From an uncultured Oscillospiraceae bacterium (GTDB taxonomy: Bacteria > Bacillota > Clostridia > Oscillospirales > Oscillospiraceae): DNA of 25,743 bases. How positions within the stretch are numbered: the stretch's first letter is position 1; each line of letters starts with the position of its first letter. The position numbers and the translations under genes were made by a program. The stretch spans positions 1 to 25,743 of the forward strand of contig CAJTLI010000031.1 of assembly GCA_910577525.1 (NCBI GenBank), read 5' to 3'. Shown here piece after piece: positions 15,237-22,747 of this stretch. The notes beneath the pieces were generated by a model. It searched no databases. It was not told where the DNA came from and saw nothing but the letters and a program-made list of their open reading frames with translations.

Positions 15237-18200
15237 ATGTATCACTGTCACACACAACTGTACTTCATCGGAGGGGAGGAGGCGCTGTTCGCGCCCCTTC
15301 GGGCCATGCCGCCCCTGGAATACTTCACCCACTCGTTCCGGGAGAGCCGGGAGCCGGAGGAGAAGCCGGCCGCCGGAGCGGATTTGATTCTGGCGGACCT
15401 GCGCTCCCTGGACGCCGCGAAGGCGGTCCGGGACCTGACCCGCTGGAAGCGGCCAGAGGCCGAGCTCATCGCGCTGGCCGGCCCGGGGCTGACGGAGGGG
15501 CTGCCCGGCCTGCTGCCCGAGCTGGCGGACCTCTGGACCCTGCCCATGTCCGAGACCGAGCTGCGCTTCCGCTTCCTGCGCTGGCAGCAGCGCCTCAAGG
15601 CCCGCGAAGACCACTGGCAGGCGAGCCAATATCTGGAGTCTGCCATCAACAGCTCACCCAATCTGATCTGGTACAAGGACAAAGACGGCATTCACGAGAA
15701 GGTGAACGACAGCTTCTGCCGGGCGGTCAACAAGTCCAAGCGCCAGGTGGAGGGGCAGGGCCACGCCTATATCTGGGATGTGGAGCAGGATGACCCCGCC
15801 TGCATTGAGTCGGAGCGGGTCGTCATGGAACGCCGGGAAACCTGCGTCTCCGAGGAGATCATTCAGACCGGCGAGGGGGAGCGGATTCTCACCACCTACA
15901 AGTCCCCCCTGTACGACCTGGACGGCGGGGTCATGGGCACCGTGGGCGTCGCCATAGACGTGACCCAGGAGCGGGCCTACGCCCAGGAGCTGATCCGCAA
16001 GAACCAGGCGCTGGAGACGCTGTTCACCTCCATGGACTGCGGCATTATGTGCCACTCTGTGGACGGCTCCCGGATTATCAGCGTCAACCGGGCCGCCCTG
16101 GAGATTCTGGGCTACGACTCTCAGGATGCCCTGGAACAGGACGGGTTTAACATGATCGCCCAGTCGGTTCTCCATGAGGACAAACCCAAGCTGCGGGAAA
16201 AGATCGCCTCCCTCAAAAACCCGGGGGACAACACCAGCGTCGAATACCGCGTCCAGCATCAGGACGGGAAGCTTCTCCATGTGATGGGCAATATCAAGCT
16301 CATGGAGGAGGACGGCGAGCTGTTCTACCAGCGGTATCTTCTGGACTGCACCGCCCAGAAGCTCCAGGAGGAGAAGGAGCGGGAGGAGGCGGAAAAACGC
16401 CAGATGGAGCTGGTCTCCGCTCTCGGCATCGAATACACCCTGGTCTGTTTCTTTGATTTGGACACCGGGGCGGGCTGGGTCCTCCGAATGAGCGAGTGCC
16501 CCAAGGGTATTTTGGATCATATTTTCCCCGGCGAGGTGGATTTTGAGGAGTGTATGGGGGGCTATATCAGCACATGCGCCCTCGACGAGGATAAAGAGCT
16601 GTTAAGACACACCGTCACAAGGCAGCGGCTGAGGCAGGTGCTGGCGGAAAAGCCTATCTGTTCCGTCAACTACCGAACCGCCTGCTGCGGCGAGATCCGG
16701 TATTTCCAGATCAAAGCCGCCCGGGCGGGGGATTGGAGCCGGCAGCATAACATCGTGCTGGGCGTGCGCAGCATAGACGAGGAAACCCGCAGCGACCGGG
16801 AGAAAAACGCCATTCTGGAGGATGCTCTGGCCCAGGCGAACCGGGCCAACAAGGCCAAGAGCACCTTCCTGTCCAACATGTCCCACGACATCCGCACCCC
16901 CATGAACGCCATCATCGGCTTTACCAATCTGGCCATCATACATATCGATCATCAGGAGCAGGTCAGGGAGTACCTCCAGAAAATCATGACTTCGGGCAAT
17001 CACCTCCTGGGCCTGATCAACGACATTCTGGACATGAGCCGGATCGAGAGCGGAAAAATCCACCTGGAGGAAAAGCCGTGCAGCCTGCCGGACATCCTGT
17101 ACGAACTGCGCAGCATCATTCAGGGGGACGCCAACGCCAAAAATCTGGATCTGAGGGTCAGCGCCGGGGACATCCGCCACGAGGAGATCTGCGGCGACCG
17201 GCTCCGGCTGAACCAGATCCTCCTGAACCTGCTGAGCAACGCGGTCAAGTACACGCCGGCGGGGGGGCTGGTCTCCCTGAGCATTGTGGAAAAGGAGGGC
17301 GCCCCGGCAGGCTTCGCCAACTACGAATTCCACGTCAAGGACACGGGCATCGGCATGAGCGAGGCCTTTGTTGCCAACATTTTCGAGCCCTTTGAGCGGG
17401 AGCGCAACTCCACCATCAGCGGAATCCAGGGCACCGGCCTGGGCATGGCCATCACCAAGAACCTGGTGGACATGATGGGCGGCGCCATCACGGTGAAGAG
17501 CCGGCAGGGCTTTGGCACAGAGTGCACGGTCTCCCTGACCCTCAGCCTCAGCAGCGGGGAGAGCGGCCCGCAGGCCGGTCCCGAGCTGAAGGATGTCCGG
17601 GCCCTGGTGGCGGGTGCCGACCTCAATACCTGCACCAGCGTGACGGCTATGCTCCGGCAGATGGGTGTGGAGAGCGAGTGGACCATGTCCGGACGGGAGG
17701 CCATCCTGTACGCCTGCCAGGCGGCCAATGAGAAGAGAAGCCGGCTGCTCTATATCATCGACCGGTTCCTGCCCGATATGAACGGCGTGGAGGTGGCCCG
17801 GAGAATCCGGCAGGAGGCGGGTCCGGACGCCCCGATCCTCGTTCTCTCCTCCTCCGGCTGGAGCGACATTGAGGCCCAGGCCCGGGAGGCCGGCGTCGCC
17901 GCGTTCTGCGGCAAGCCGCTGTTCTTCTCGGAGCTGCGCCGGTGCGTCTGCTCCGCCGTCTGCCCGGAGCAGGACCGGGAAACCGGCCCCAGCCAGCGCC
18001 AGGTCCGCCGCACGGGCCGTATCCTGCTGGCCGAGGACAACGAGCTGAACCAGGAGATCGCCACGGTCATTCTGGAGGAGGCGGGCTTCTCGGTGGATGT
18101 CGCCGGAGACGGGCGGACCGCCGTGGAAATGCTGAAGGCCTCCGAACCGGGATATTATCAGATCGTCCTGATGGACATTCAGATGCCGGTGATGGGCGGA

Positions 18201-18389
18201 CACGAAGCGGCCCAGGAGATCCGGGGGCTGGAAAACAAGGCCCTGGCCTCCATCCCCATTCTGGCCATGACCGCCAACGCCTTTGAGGAGGATAAGCGGG
18301 CCGCTCTGCGCAGCGGGATGAACGGCCATGTGGCAAAGCCCATTGACATTGACGTTTTGATGCAGACCCTGGACAAGATCCTGGGCTGA
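15237..18389 (+). CDS. Cytoplasmic hybrid histidine kinase (PAS-PAS-HisKA-HATPase-REC-REC)
   Basis: A 1050-residue protein without membrane segments. The N-terminal ~120 residues resemble a degenerate receiver (ADLILADLRS in the place of the phospho-Asp strand). Two PAS domains follow (from SAINSSPNLIWYKDKDG and from LFTSMDCGIMCHSVDGSRI), with a further PAS-like stretch before HisKA (His550, FLSNMSHDIRTPMNAI). HATPase carries Asn668, DTGIGM (702) and GTGLGM. Two receivers follow. REC1 keeps Asp842 and Lys893, but its metal-binding acidic pair reads GA in VAGAD, so it is probably inactive or constitutively shaped. REC2 is complete (E933/D934, Asp980, Lys1034). The ATG at 15237 follows GGGAGG by 9 bases; an upstream TTG at 15192 has no ribosome site. 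It is a paralogue of the preceding kinase and ends the unit before a strong terminator. Confidence 0.9.
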   Translation: MYHCHTQLYFIGGEEALFAPLRAMPPLEYFTHSFRESREPEEKPAAGADLILADLRSLDAAKAVRDLTRWKRPEAELIALAGPGLTEGLPGLLPELADLWTLPMSETELRFRFLRWQQRLKAREDHWQASQYLESAINSSPNLIWYKDKDGIHEKVNDSFCRAVNKSKRQVEGQGHAYIWDVEQDDPACIESERVVMERRETCVSEEIIQTGEGERILTTYKSPLYDLDGGVMGTVGVAIDVTQERAYAQELIRKNQALETLFTSMDCGIMCHSVDGSRIISVNRAALEILGYDSQDALEQDGFNMIAQSVLHEDKPKLREKIASLKNPGDNTSVEYRVQHQDGKLLHVMGNIKLMEEDGELFYQRYLLDCTAQKLQEEKEREEAEKRQMELVSALGIEYTLVCFFDLDTGAGWVLRMSECPKGILDHIFPGEVDFEECMGGYISTCALDEDKELLRHTVTRQRLRQVLAEKPICSVNYRTACCGEIRYFQIKAARAGDWSRQHNIVLGVRSIDEETRSDREKNAILEDALAQANRANKAKSTFLSNMSHDIRTPMNAIIGFTNLAIIHIDHQEQVREYLQKIMTSGNHLLGLINDILDMSRIESGKIHLEEKPCSLPDILYELRSIIQGDANAKNLDLRVSAGDIRHEEICGDRLRLNQILLNLLSNAVKYTPAGGLVSLSIVEKEGAPAGFANYEFHVKDTGIGMSEAFVANIFEPFERERNSTISGIQGTGLGMAITKNLVDMMGGAITVKSRQGFGTECTVSLTLSLSSGESGPQAGPELKDVRALVAGADLNTCTSVTAMLRQMGVESEWTMSGREAILYACQAANEKRSRLLYIIDRFLPDMNGVEVARRIRQEAGPDAPILVLSSSGWSDIEAQAREAGVAAFCGKPLFFSELRRCVCSAVCPEQDRETGPSQRQVRRTGRILLAEDNELNQEIATVILEEAGFSVDVAGDGRTAVEMLKASEPGYYQIVLMDIQMPVMGGHEAAQEIRGLENKALASIPILAMTANAFEEDKRAALRSGMNGHVAKPIDIDVLMQTLDKILG

Positions 18390-18395
18390 CAGAGC

Positions 18396-18444
18396 AAAGG
18401 ACTCCCCCTCCGGACGTATCCGGAGGGGGAGTCCTTTCTTTTTT
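18396..18444 (+). terminator. Intrinsic terminator of the kinase unit
   Basis: A perfect 19-bp stem (18396-18414 with 18419-18437), a CGTA loop, and a following TCTTTTTT-type tract to 18444. It lies 6 bases past the second kinase stop and is one of the clearest intrinsic terminators in the window. It also separates the kinases from the convergent purA. Confidence 0.93.
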
Positions 18445-18471
18445 CCGCTCAATTCAGCCGGTCCGGCCCTC

Positions 18472-19758
18472 TCATTGCCCGCGCAGGGCGATCTCGTGGC
18501 GCTTGGGCCCGGTGGACACGATGGTGATGGGCGCGCCGATGTGTTTTTCCAGAAATTCCACGTAATTCCTGGCGTTGTCGGGGAGGGCGCCGTAGTCCGT
18601 CACGCCCCGAACGTCGCTCTTCCAGCCGGGCAGGGTCTCATACACCGGCTTGGCCCTCATGAGCCGGGGGGTGGTGGGGAACCGGTCCGTCACCTCTCCG
18701 TCGATCTCATAGCCCACGCAGACCTTGATCTCGTCCAGGTAGCCCATCACGTCCAGGCAGGTCAGGGCCACCTGCGTGGCCCCCTGGACCATGCAGCCGT
18801 ATTTGGTGGCCACGGCGTCAAACCAGCCCACCCGGCGGGGGCGGCCGGTGGTGGCTCCAAATTCGCCCTTGTCGCCCCCCCGGCGGCGCAGCTCGTCCCC
18901 CTCGGGGCCCAGCAGCTCGCTGGCAAAGGGCTCGGTATTGGACCCTACGCTGGAGGAGTAGGCCTTGGTGACGCAGATCACGTCCTCAATGGCGGTGGGG
19001 GGCACCGGGGCCCCCACGCAGCCGTAGCCCGCCAGGGTGTGAGAGGAGGTGGTCATGGGGAAGATGCCCAGATCCGGGTCCTTCATGGAGCCCAGCTGCC
19101 CCTCCAAAAGAATGGTTTTGCCCTCCTTGACGGCCTGGTGCAGAAAGCCCACCGCGTCCCCCACATAGGGCCGCAGCAGCTCCCGGCAGCTCAGCAGCTG
19201 GTCGTACAGCGCCTTCACATCCAGCGCGGGCTTGTGGTAGAGGTGCTCAAACAGGATGTTCTTCACCTCCACCGCCCGGCTCAGCCGGTCCCACAGCCGG
19301 TCCTCGTCGAAGAGGTCGCAGACCTGAATCCCCGTCTTGGCGTACTTGTCCGAGTAGAAGGGGGCGATGCCGCTCTTGGTGGAGCCGAAGGCCCTGCCTC
19401 CCAGCCGCTCCTCCTCATACCCGTCCTGGAGGACGTGGTAGGGCATGAGCAGCTGGGCCCGCTCGGACACGATGAGGTTGGGGGCGGGCACCCCCTGGCC
19501 GGTGACGCTGTTCAGCTCGTCCACCAGCTTGGCCGCGTCCAGCGCCACCCCGTTGCCGATGATGTTTGTGATGTGGGGATAGAAGCTGCCCGAGGGCAGG
19601 ATGTGCAGGGCGAAGCGGCCATAGTCGTTGATGATGGTGTGGCCCGCGTTGGCCCCGCCCTGGAAGCGCACCACCACGTCGGAGGTCTCGGCCAGCATGT
19701 CGGTGATCTTGCCCTTCCCCTCGTCGCCCCAGTTGGCTCCTACGATTGCTTTTACCAT
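18472..19758 (-). CDS. purA: Adenylosuccinate synthetase
   Basis: A 428-residue protein of exact family length. It catalyses the GTP-dependent joining of IMP and aspartate to adenylosuccinate, the first committed step to AMP. The N-terminus holds the nucleotide loop GANWGDEGKGKITD, followed by FQGGANAGHTI with the catalytic His, and later the GAPVPPTAIEDVICVTKAYSSSVG and GEFGATTGRPRRVGWFD signatures. The ATG at 19758 has GGAGG about 8 bases upstream; the frame is open further upstream but codes for an unrelated Arg/Ala-rich run. It is monocistronic from a promoter at 19850-19878 and divergent from the yerC operon. The leader has a GC-rich direct repeat next to the ribosome site. Confidence 0.96.
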   Translation of the reverse strand: MVKAIVGANWGDEGKGKITDMLAETSDVVVRFQGGANAGHTIINDYGRFALHILPSGSFYPHITNIIGNGVALDAAKLVDELNSVTGQGVPAPNLIVSERAQLLMPYHVLQDGYEEERLGGRAFGSTKSGIAPFYSDKYAKTGIQVCDLFDEDRLWDRLSRAVEVKNILFEHLYHKPALDVKALYDQLLSCRELLRPYVGDAVGFLHQAVKEGKTILLEGQLGSMKDPDLGIFPMTTSSHTLAGYGCVGAPVPPTAIEDVICVTKAYSSSVGSNTEPFASELLGPEGDELRRRGGDKGEFGATTGRPRRVGWFDAVATKYGCMVQGATQVALTCLDVMGYLDEIKVCVGYEIDGEVTDRFPTTPRLMRAKPVYETLPGWKSDVRGVTDYGALPDNARNYVEFLEKHIGAPITIVSTGPKRHEIALRGQ

Positions 19759-19770
19759 GTCAAATACCTC

Positions 19771-19792
19771 CGCGGCCGGGATTCGCGGCCGG
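19771..19792 (-). repeat. Direct repeat in the purA leader
   Basis: The 9-base unit CGCGGCCGG occurs twice (19771-19779 and 19784-19792), four bases apart, just upstream of the purA ribosome site. Each copy contains the palindrome CGGCCG, so the leader RNA can fold in more than one way close to the start codon. Confidence 0.6.
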
Positions 19793-19849
19793 CAGCGCCG
19801 GTCCGCCTTTTTCGGCGCGCGCGGGGCCGCGGCGCGGCCCGACAGCTCT

Positions 19850-19878
19850 ATTATAAAGGAGGCCCCGCCCTGAATCAA
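19850..19878 (-). promoter_or_regulatory. Sigma-A promoter of purA
   Basis: On the minus strand, TTGATT (-35, 19873-19878) and a perfect TATAAT (-10, 19850-19855) with a 17-base spacer. This gives a GC-rich leader of about 85 nt before the purA ATG. I saw no PurR box or purine riboswitch core, though the leader is strongly structured. Confidence 0.75.
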
Positions 19879-19907
19879 GCCCTTTTCGCGCTTTTTCCGT
19901 TTTTGTC

Positions 19908-19936
19908 TTTACTTCCATAAAGCGGCGTGCTAAAAT
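19908..19936 (+). promoter_or_regulatory. Sigma-A promoter of the yerC operon
   Basis: TTTACT (-35, 19908-19913) and TAAAAT (-10, 19931-19936) with a 17-base spacer, about 20 bases before the yerC ATG at 19960. It diverges from the purA promoter about 30 bases away. Confidence 0.6.
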
Positions 19937-19959
19937 AACCCCATGAAGGAGGGTGCGCC

Positions 19960-20244
19960 ATGCAAAAAGAGATGACGCAGCAGGATACCGCGCTGTTTGA
20001 GGCCATTGCGTCCCTGCGGGACGCGGAGGAGTGCCGCGCTTTTTTCCAGGACCTGTGCACCGTGGCTGAGCTGAAGGCCATGGCCCAGCGGCTGGAGGTG
20101 GCCCAGCTCTTGGACCAGGGACTCATCTATAACGACATCCTCCAGCGCACCGGGGCCTCCAGCGCCACCATCAGCCGGGTGAACCGGGCGCTCCAATACG
20201 GCGCGGACGGCTACAAGGCCGTGCTGCCCCGGCTGAAGAAATGA
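19960..20244 (+). CDS. yerC: YerC/YecD family TrpR-like DNA-binding protein
   Basis: A 94-residue protein of the TrpR-related YerC/YecD family. It is nearly all helical, with the typical ELKAMAQRLEVAQLLDQGLIYNDI segment followed by a helix-turn-helix GASSATISRVNRALQYG near residues 65-81. It resembles the Trp repressor, but the family's operators and any ligand are not well defined; in Bacillus the gene lies near purine and DNA-repair genes. GAAGGAGG lies 8-10 bases upstream of the ATG. Its stop overlaps the start of the methyltransferase gene (ATGA), so the two are translationally coupled. Confidence 0.9.
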   Translation: MQKEMTQQDTALFEAIASLRDAEECRAFFQDLCTVAELKAMAQRLEVAQLLDQGLIYNDILQRTGASSATISRVNRALQYGADGYKAVLPRLKK

Positions 20245-20984
20245 CGGACGCCTACACCGTGCTGGCCCGGTGCTATGACCGGCTCACCGCCGACGTGGAC
20301 TATGAAACGTGGGCGGACTATGTGGAGCGCCACTTCCGCAGGTCCAAACGGCCCGTCCGGTCTGTTGTGGAGCTGGGCTGCGGCACCGGCAGCCTCACCG
20401 CGCTGCTGGCCCGGCGGGGGTATCGGATGACCGCCGTGGACCTCTCCCCGGACATGCTGGCCCTGGCCGATCAGAAGTGCGAAGGGCTGGGCGCGCTGTT
20501 TTTATGCCAGGATATGTCCCGGCTGGCCCTGCTGGACCGCGCCGACGCCGTGATCTCCTGCCTGGACAGTGTAAACTATGTCACCCGGCCCGCCGCTCTG
20601 AGGCGGACCTTTCAGCACGTATATCAAAGCCTGGCCCCCGGCGGGCTGTTCCTCTTTGACGTGAAGACCCCCGCCGCCCTGGAGGGGGCGGACGGCCAGA
20701 CCTATCTGGACGAGGACGACGGTTTGTTCTGCGTCTGGCGGGGGGAGTACAGCCCAAGGCGGCGGATCTGCGGCTATGGGCTGGACCTGTTTCTCCGGGA
20801 GGCGGACGGCAGCTGGAGCCGGGGCGGAGAGTACCACGAGGAATACGCCTACACGCCTCGGGAGCTGGAGGACTTTCTCCGGGAGGCCGGCTTCACTCAT
20901 ATCAAGGTATACGGCGACAAGACCATGTCCGCCCCCAGGGAGGGCGCGGCGCGCATCTTTCTCGCCGCGAGAAAGGATTTTTAG
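20241..20984 (+). CDS. Class I SAM-dependent methyltransferase
   Basis: A 247-residue protein with the class I fold signature: motif I VVELGCGTGSLTALLARRG near residues 42-60, the acidic end of strand 2 as MTAVDLSPDML, then LFLCQDMSRLAL and AVISCLDSVNYV (motif IV-like). A PGGLFLFDVKTP post-motif follows. These are the generic traits of small-molecule or tRNA methyltransferases of the Methyltransf_11/25 type; the substrate cannot be told from the sequence. Its start overlaps the yerC stop by 4 bases, and hslO starts 1 base after its stop, so it is the middle gene of a tight three-gene operon. Confidence 0.9.
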   Translation: MTDAYTVLARCYDRLTADVDYETWADYVERHFRRSKRPVRSVVELGCGTGSLTALLARRGYRMTAVDLSPDMLALADQKCEGLGALFLCQDMSRLALLDRADAVISCLDSVNYVTRPAALRRTFQHVYQSLAPGGLFLFDVKTPAALEGADGQTYLDEDDGLFCVWRGEYSPRRRICGYGLDLFLREADGSWSRGGEYHEEYAYTPRELEDFLREAGFTHIKVYGDKTMSAPREGAARIFLAARKDF

Positions 20985-20985
20985 C

Positions 20986-21870
20986 ATGGATCAGATCGTT
21001 CGCGTCATCGCAAAGGACTCCCCCGTCAAGGCCATGGCCATCTCCGCCCGGGATACGGTGGAGCGCGCCCGGGCCATCCACGACTGCTGGCCGGTGGCCG
21101 CGGCGGCCCTGGGCCGCCTGCTCATGGCCGCCTCCATGATGGGAGCTGTCCTCAAGGCGGAGGACGGCTCCGTCACCCTGCGGATCAAGGGCGGCGGGCC
21201 CCTGGGGTCCCTCACCGCCGTGTCCGACAGCCGGGGCAACGTGCGGGGGTACGTGCAGAACCCGGCGGTGGACGTGCCCCGGAAGGCCAAGGGCAAGCTG
21301 GACGTGGGGGCCGCCGTGGGGGCCGGCGGGGATTTGACCGTGATCCGGGACCTGGGCATGAAAGAGCCCTATATCGGGTCCGTCCAGCTTGTGGGGGGCG
21401 AGATCGCCGAGGATATCGCCGCCTATTTCGCGGAGAGCGAGCAGGTTCCCACCGCCTGCGCCCTGGGGGTGCTCATCGCCCCGGACCAGACCGTCCAGGC
21501 GGCGGGGGGCTACCTGATTCAGCTTCTGCCCGGGGCGGACGAGGCCGTCATCTCCGCGGTGGAGCGGGGCGTGGCCCGGCTGGGGGCGGTCAGCGCCCGG
21601 CTGGACGGGGGAATGGACCCCCTGGACCTGCTGCGGGAGGCGCTGTCGGAGTTCGAGCTGGAGGTCCTGGAGACCGCTCCCGTGGAGTACCGCTGCGCCT
21701 GCACTCAGGAGCGGGTAAGCCGGGCCCTCATCAGCCTGGGACAGGAGGAGCTGACCTCCCTCATCCGGGAACAGGGGGGCGCGGAGCTCACCTGCCAATT
21801 CTGCGGCAAAGCGTACCGCTTTGACAAGGAGGCGCTGGAGGCCCTGCGGGCGGAGGCCGCGGCCCGGTAA
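20986..21870 (+). CDS. hslO: Hsp33 redox-regulated chaperone
   Basis: A 294-residue protein of normal Hsp33 length. It binds unfolding proteins under oxidative stress; the C-terminal zinc centre is the redox switch. Its four cysteines are present as CAC (residues 237 and 239) and CQFC (270 and 273), the canonical CxC...CxxC. The N-terminal domain shows TVERARAIHDCWPVAAAALGR, GGGPLGSLTAVSDSRGNVRGYV and SVQLVGGEIAEDIAAYF. The ATG at 20986 is preceded by AAAGGA and lies 1 base past the methyltransferase stop, so it is co-transcribed with yerC. A hairpin of uncertain role follows at 21932-21968. Confidence 0.94.
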   Translation: MDQIVRVIAKDSPVKAMAISARDTVERARAIHDCWPVAAAALGRLLMAASMMGAVLKAEDGSVTLRIKGGGPLGSLTAVSDSRGNVRGYVQNPAVDVPRKAKGKLDVGAAVGAGGDLTVIRDLGMKEPYIGSVQLVGGEIAEDIAAYFAESEQVPTACALGVLIAPDQTVQAAGGYLIQLLPGADEAVISAVERGVARLGAVSARLDGGMDPLDLLREALSEFELEVLETAPVEYRCACTQERVSRALISLGQEELTSLIREQGGAELTCQFCGKAYRFDKEALEALRAEAAAR

Positions 21871-22009
21871 TGGGCGGCGAGTCCATGCTGTTTCACCGCA
21901 ATGCCTTGTTCGCTCCTGCAAAAAGATGTATCCCTGTGCCTCTCCCGCCTTCGGCGGGGGGCACAGGGAAAAACTCTGCGCTTGGGGCGCTCCCTTTGCA
22001 AAACAGCGC
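21871..22009. other. Intergenic stretch with GC-rich stem-loop after hslO
   Basis: No gene seen. A 9-bp outer stem (21932-21940 with 21960-21968) with an inner 6-bp cccgcc/ggcggg stem forms a strong hairpin. It is not followed by a T-run on the plus strand (it is followed by AAAAA), so it is not a standard terminator for hslO; on the minus strand a T-run follows. It may be an mRNA-stabilising or Rho-dependent end structure. Confidence 0.45.
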
Positions 22010-22038
22010 TTGACAAGCCCCCGCGGACGTGATATACT
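22010..22038 (+). promoter_or_regulatory. Strong sigma-A promoter of the rpmG-secE-nusG-rplK-rplA operon
   Basis: A perfect TTGACA (-35, 22010-22015), a 17-base spacer and TATACT (-10, 22033-22038): the best promoter in the window. This is expected for ribosomal protein genes. Transcription would start near 22045, leaving an untranslated leader of about 210 nt before rpmG. Confidence 0.88.
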
Positions 22039-22044
22039 ATCTCC

Positions 22045-22254
22045 ACCTGTGAGCAGGGCTTTCTTTTTGTGCGTATTTTTACGGGGTACGCCCAAAAACC
22101 CTGTCCCCTCCCCGAGGGCCGCAGGGAGGCAATGCGCCGGTCCCCCGTAGCCTTTTTTGGGCGCTCCGCGCCCATTTGCAGGCGCTGGACCGGCATAGGC
22201 CGGACCGGCGCTTTTTTGCTGCCGGACGGCTAAATTCAAAAGGAGGTGCCGAGA
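22045..22254 (+). promoter_or_regulatory. Structured mRNA leader of rpmG with candidate transcription attenuator
   Basis: A leader of about 210 nt between the promoter and rpmG. Visible pairings are CAGGG/CCCTG (22054-22058 with 22099-22103), GCGTA/TACGC (22071-22075 with 22087-22091), CCTCCC/GGGAGG (22107-22112 with 22124-22129) and GGGCGC/GCGCCC (22159-22164 with 22168-22173). An intrinsic terminator follows at 22182-22217. The segment 22137-22143 can pair with 22187-22193, the left arm of the terminator, and 22134-22143 can pair perfectly with its right arm (22202-22211). That is the alternative folding expected of a transcription attenuator. I do not recognise a known riboswitch or ribosomal-protein leader class. 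Confidence 0.55.
22182..22217 (+). terminator. Intrinsic terminator inside the rpmG leader
   Basis: A 12-bp stem (22182-22193 with 22200-22211; one G-U pair, one A-A mismatch), a 6-base loop and six Ts (22212-22217), only 37 bases before the rpmG start and behind a perfect promoter. A terminator here must be conditional for the essential downstream genes to be expressed. Confidence 0.75.
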
Positions 22255-22419
22255 ATGGCGAAAGCCGGGAACCGTGTGAAGATCACGCTGCGCTGCTCCG
22301 AGTGCAAACAGCGCAACTACAACACCAAGAAGAACAAGCGCAATACCACCGAGCGCCTGGAGCTCAACAAGTACTGCCCCTTCTGCAGAAAGCACACGAA
22401 GCACACCGAAACCAAGTAA
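22255..22419 (+). CDS. rpmG: 50S ribosomal protein L33 (zinc-binding C+ form)
   Basis: A 54-residue basic protein, MAKAGNRVKITLRCSECKQ..., with two CxxC pairs (CSEC and CPFC) and the typical NYNTKKNKRNTTERLELNKYCPFCRKHTKH layout. This is bacterial L33 in its zinc-carrying form; forms lacking the cysteines are the zinc-free (C-) type. AGGAGG lies 8 bases before the ATG. It is the first gene of the secE-nusG-rplK-rplA transcription unit and lies behind the attenuator leader. Confidence 0.93.
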   Translation: MAKAGNRVKITLRCSECKQRNYNTKKNKRNTTERLELNKYCPFCRKHTKHTETK

Positions 22420-22454
22420 TGGGCGCCGCTCAAAGGAAAGAAGGGTTAAAGTAA

Positions 22455-22742
22455 ATGTCTGAACAGGAAAAGCGGGACAATACCGCCGCTTCCAAGGAGT
22501 CCGCAGGCTCCGAGAAAAAGGCCAAGGCTCCTAAGAAAAAGGAGAAAAAGCCCAACCCCGTCCTGCGCTGGTTCAAGGACCTCCGGGGTGAGCTGAAGAA
22601 AGTCACCTGGCCCTCTCTGAAGGACACTTTGAAAAACGTGGGCATCGTCATCCTGTGCGTCCTCATCGTGGGCATTTTTATCTGGGTGTTCGACTTCCTG
22701 GCCCGCGCGGTGATCGAGGCCCTGCTCAACCTCTTTGGGTAA
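22455..22742 (+). CDS. secE: Preprotein translocase subunit SecE
   Basis: A 95-residue protein with a long charged Lys/Glu-rich N-terminal tail (residues 1-35), the conserved amphipathic helix WFKDLRGELKKVTWPSLKD, and a single C-terminal membrane helix (NVGIVILCVLIVGIFIWVFDFL). SecE clamps SecY in the SecYEG protein channel. The tail is longer than in minimal SecE but normal for Clostridia. GAAAGAAGG lies about 11 bases before the ATG. Placed as usual between rpmG and nusG. Confidence 0.95.
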   Translation: MSEQEKRDNTAASKESAGSEKKAKAPKKKEKKPNPVLRWFKDLRGELKKVTWPSLKDTLKNVGIVILCVLIVGIFIWVFDFLARAVIEALLNLFG

Positions 22743-22747
22743 GCCCC

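Noticed and set aside
22050..22151. A possible 33-codon leader peptide starting at a GTG in the rpmG leader
   Set aside because: No ribosome site, no run of one amino acid codon as expected for a ribosome-stalling peptide, and it does not overlap the terminator arms in a convincing way. The RNA pairing alone is the better explanation.
22182..22217. T-box-like sequence around TGGACCGG in the rpmG leader
   Set aside because: Only a partial match to the T-box antiterminator core, no stem I specifier region, and T-boxes control tRNA synthetase or amino acid genes.
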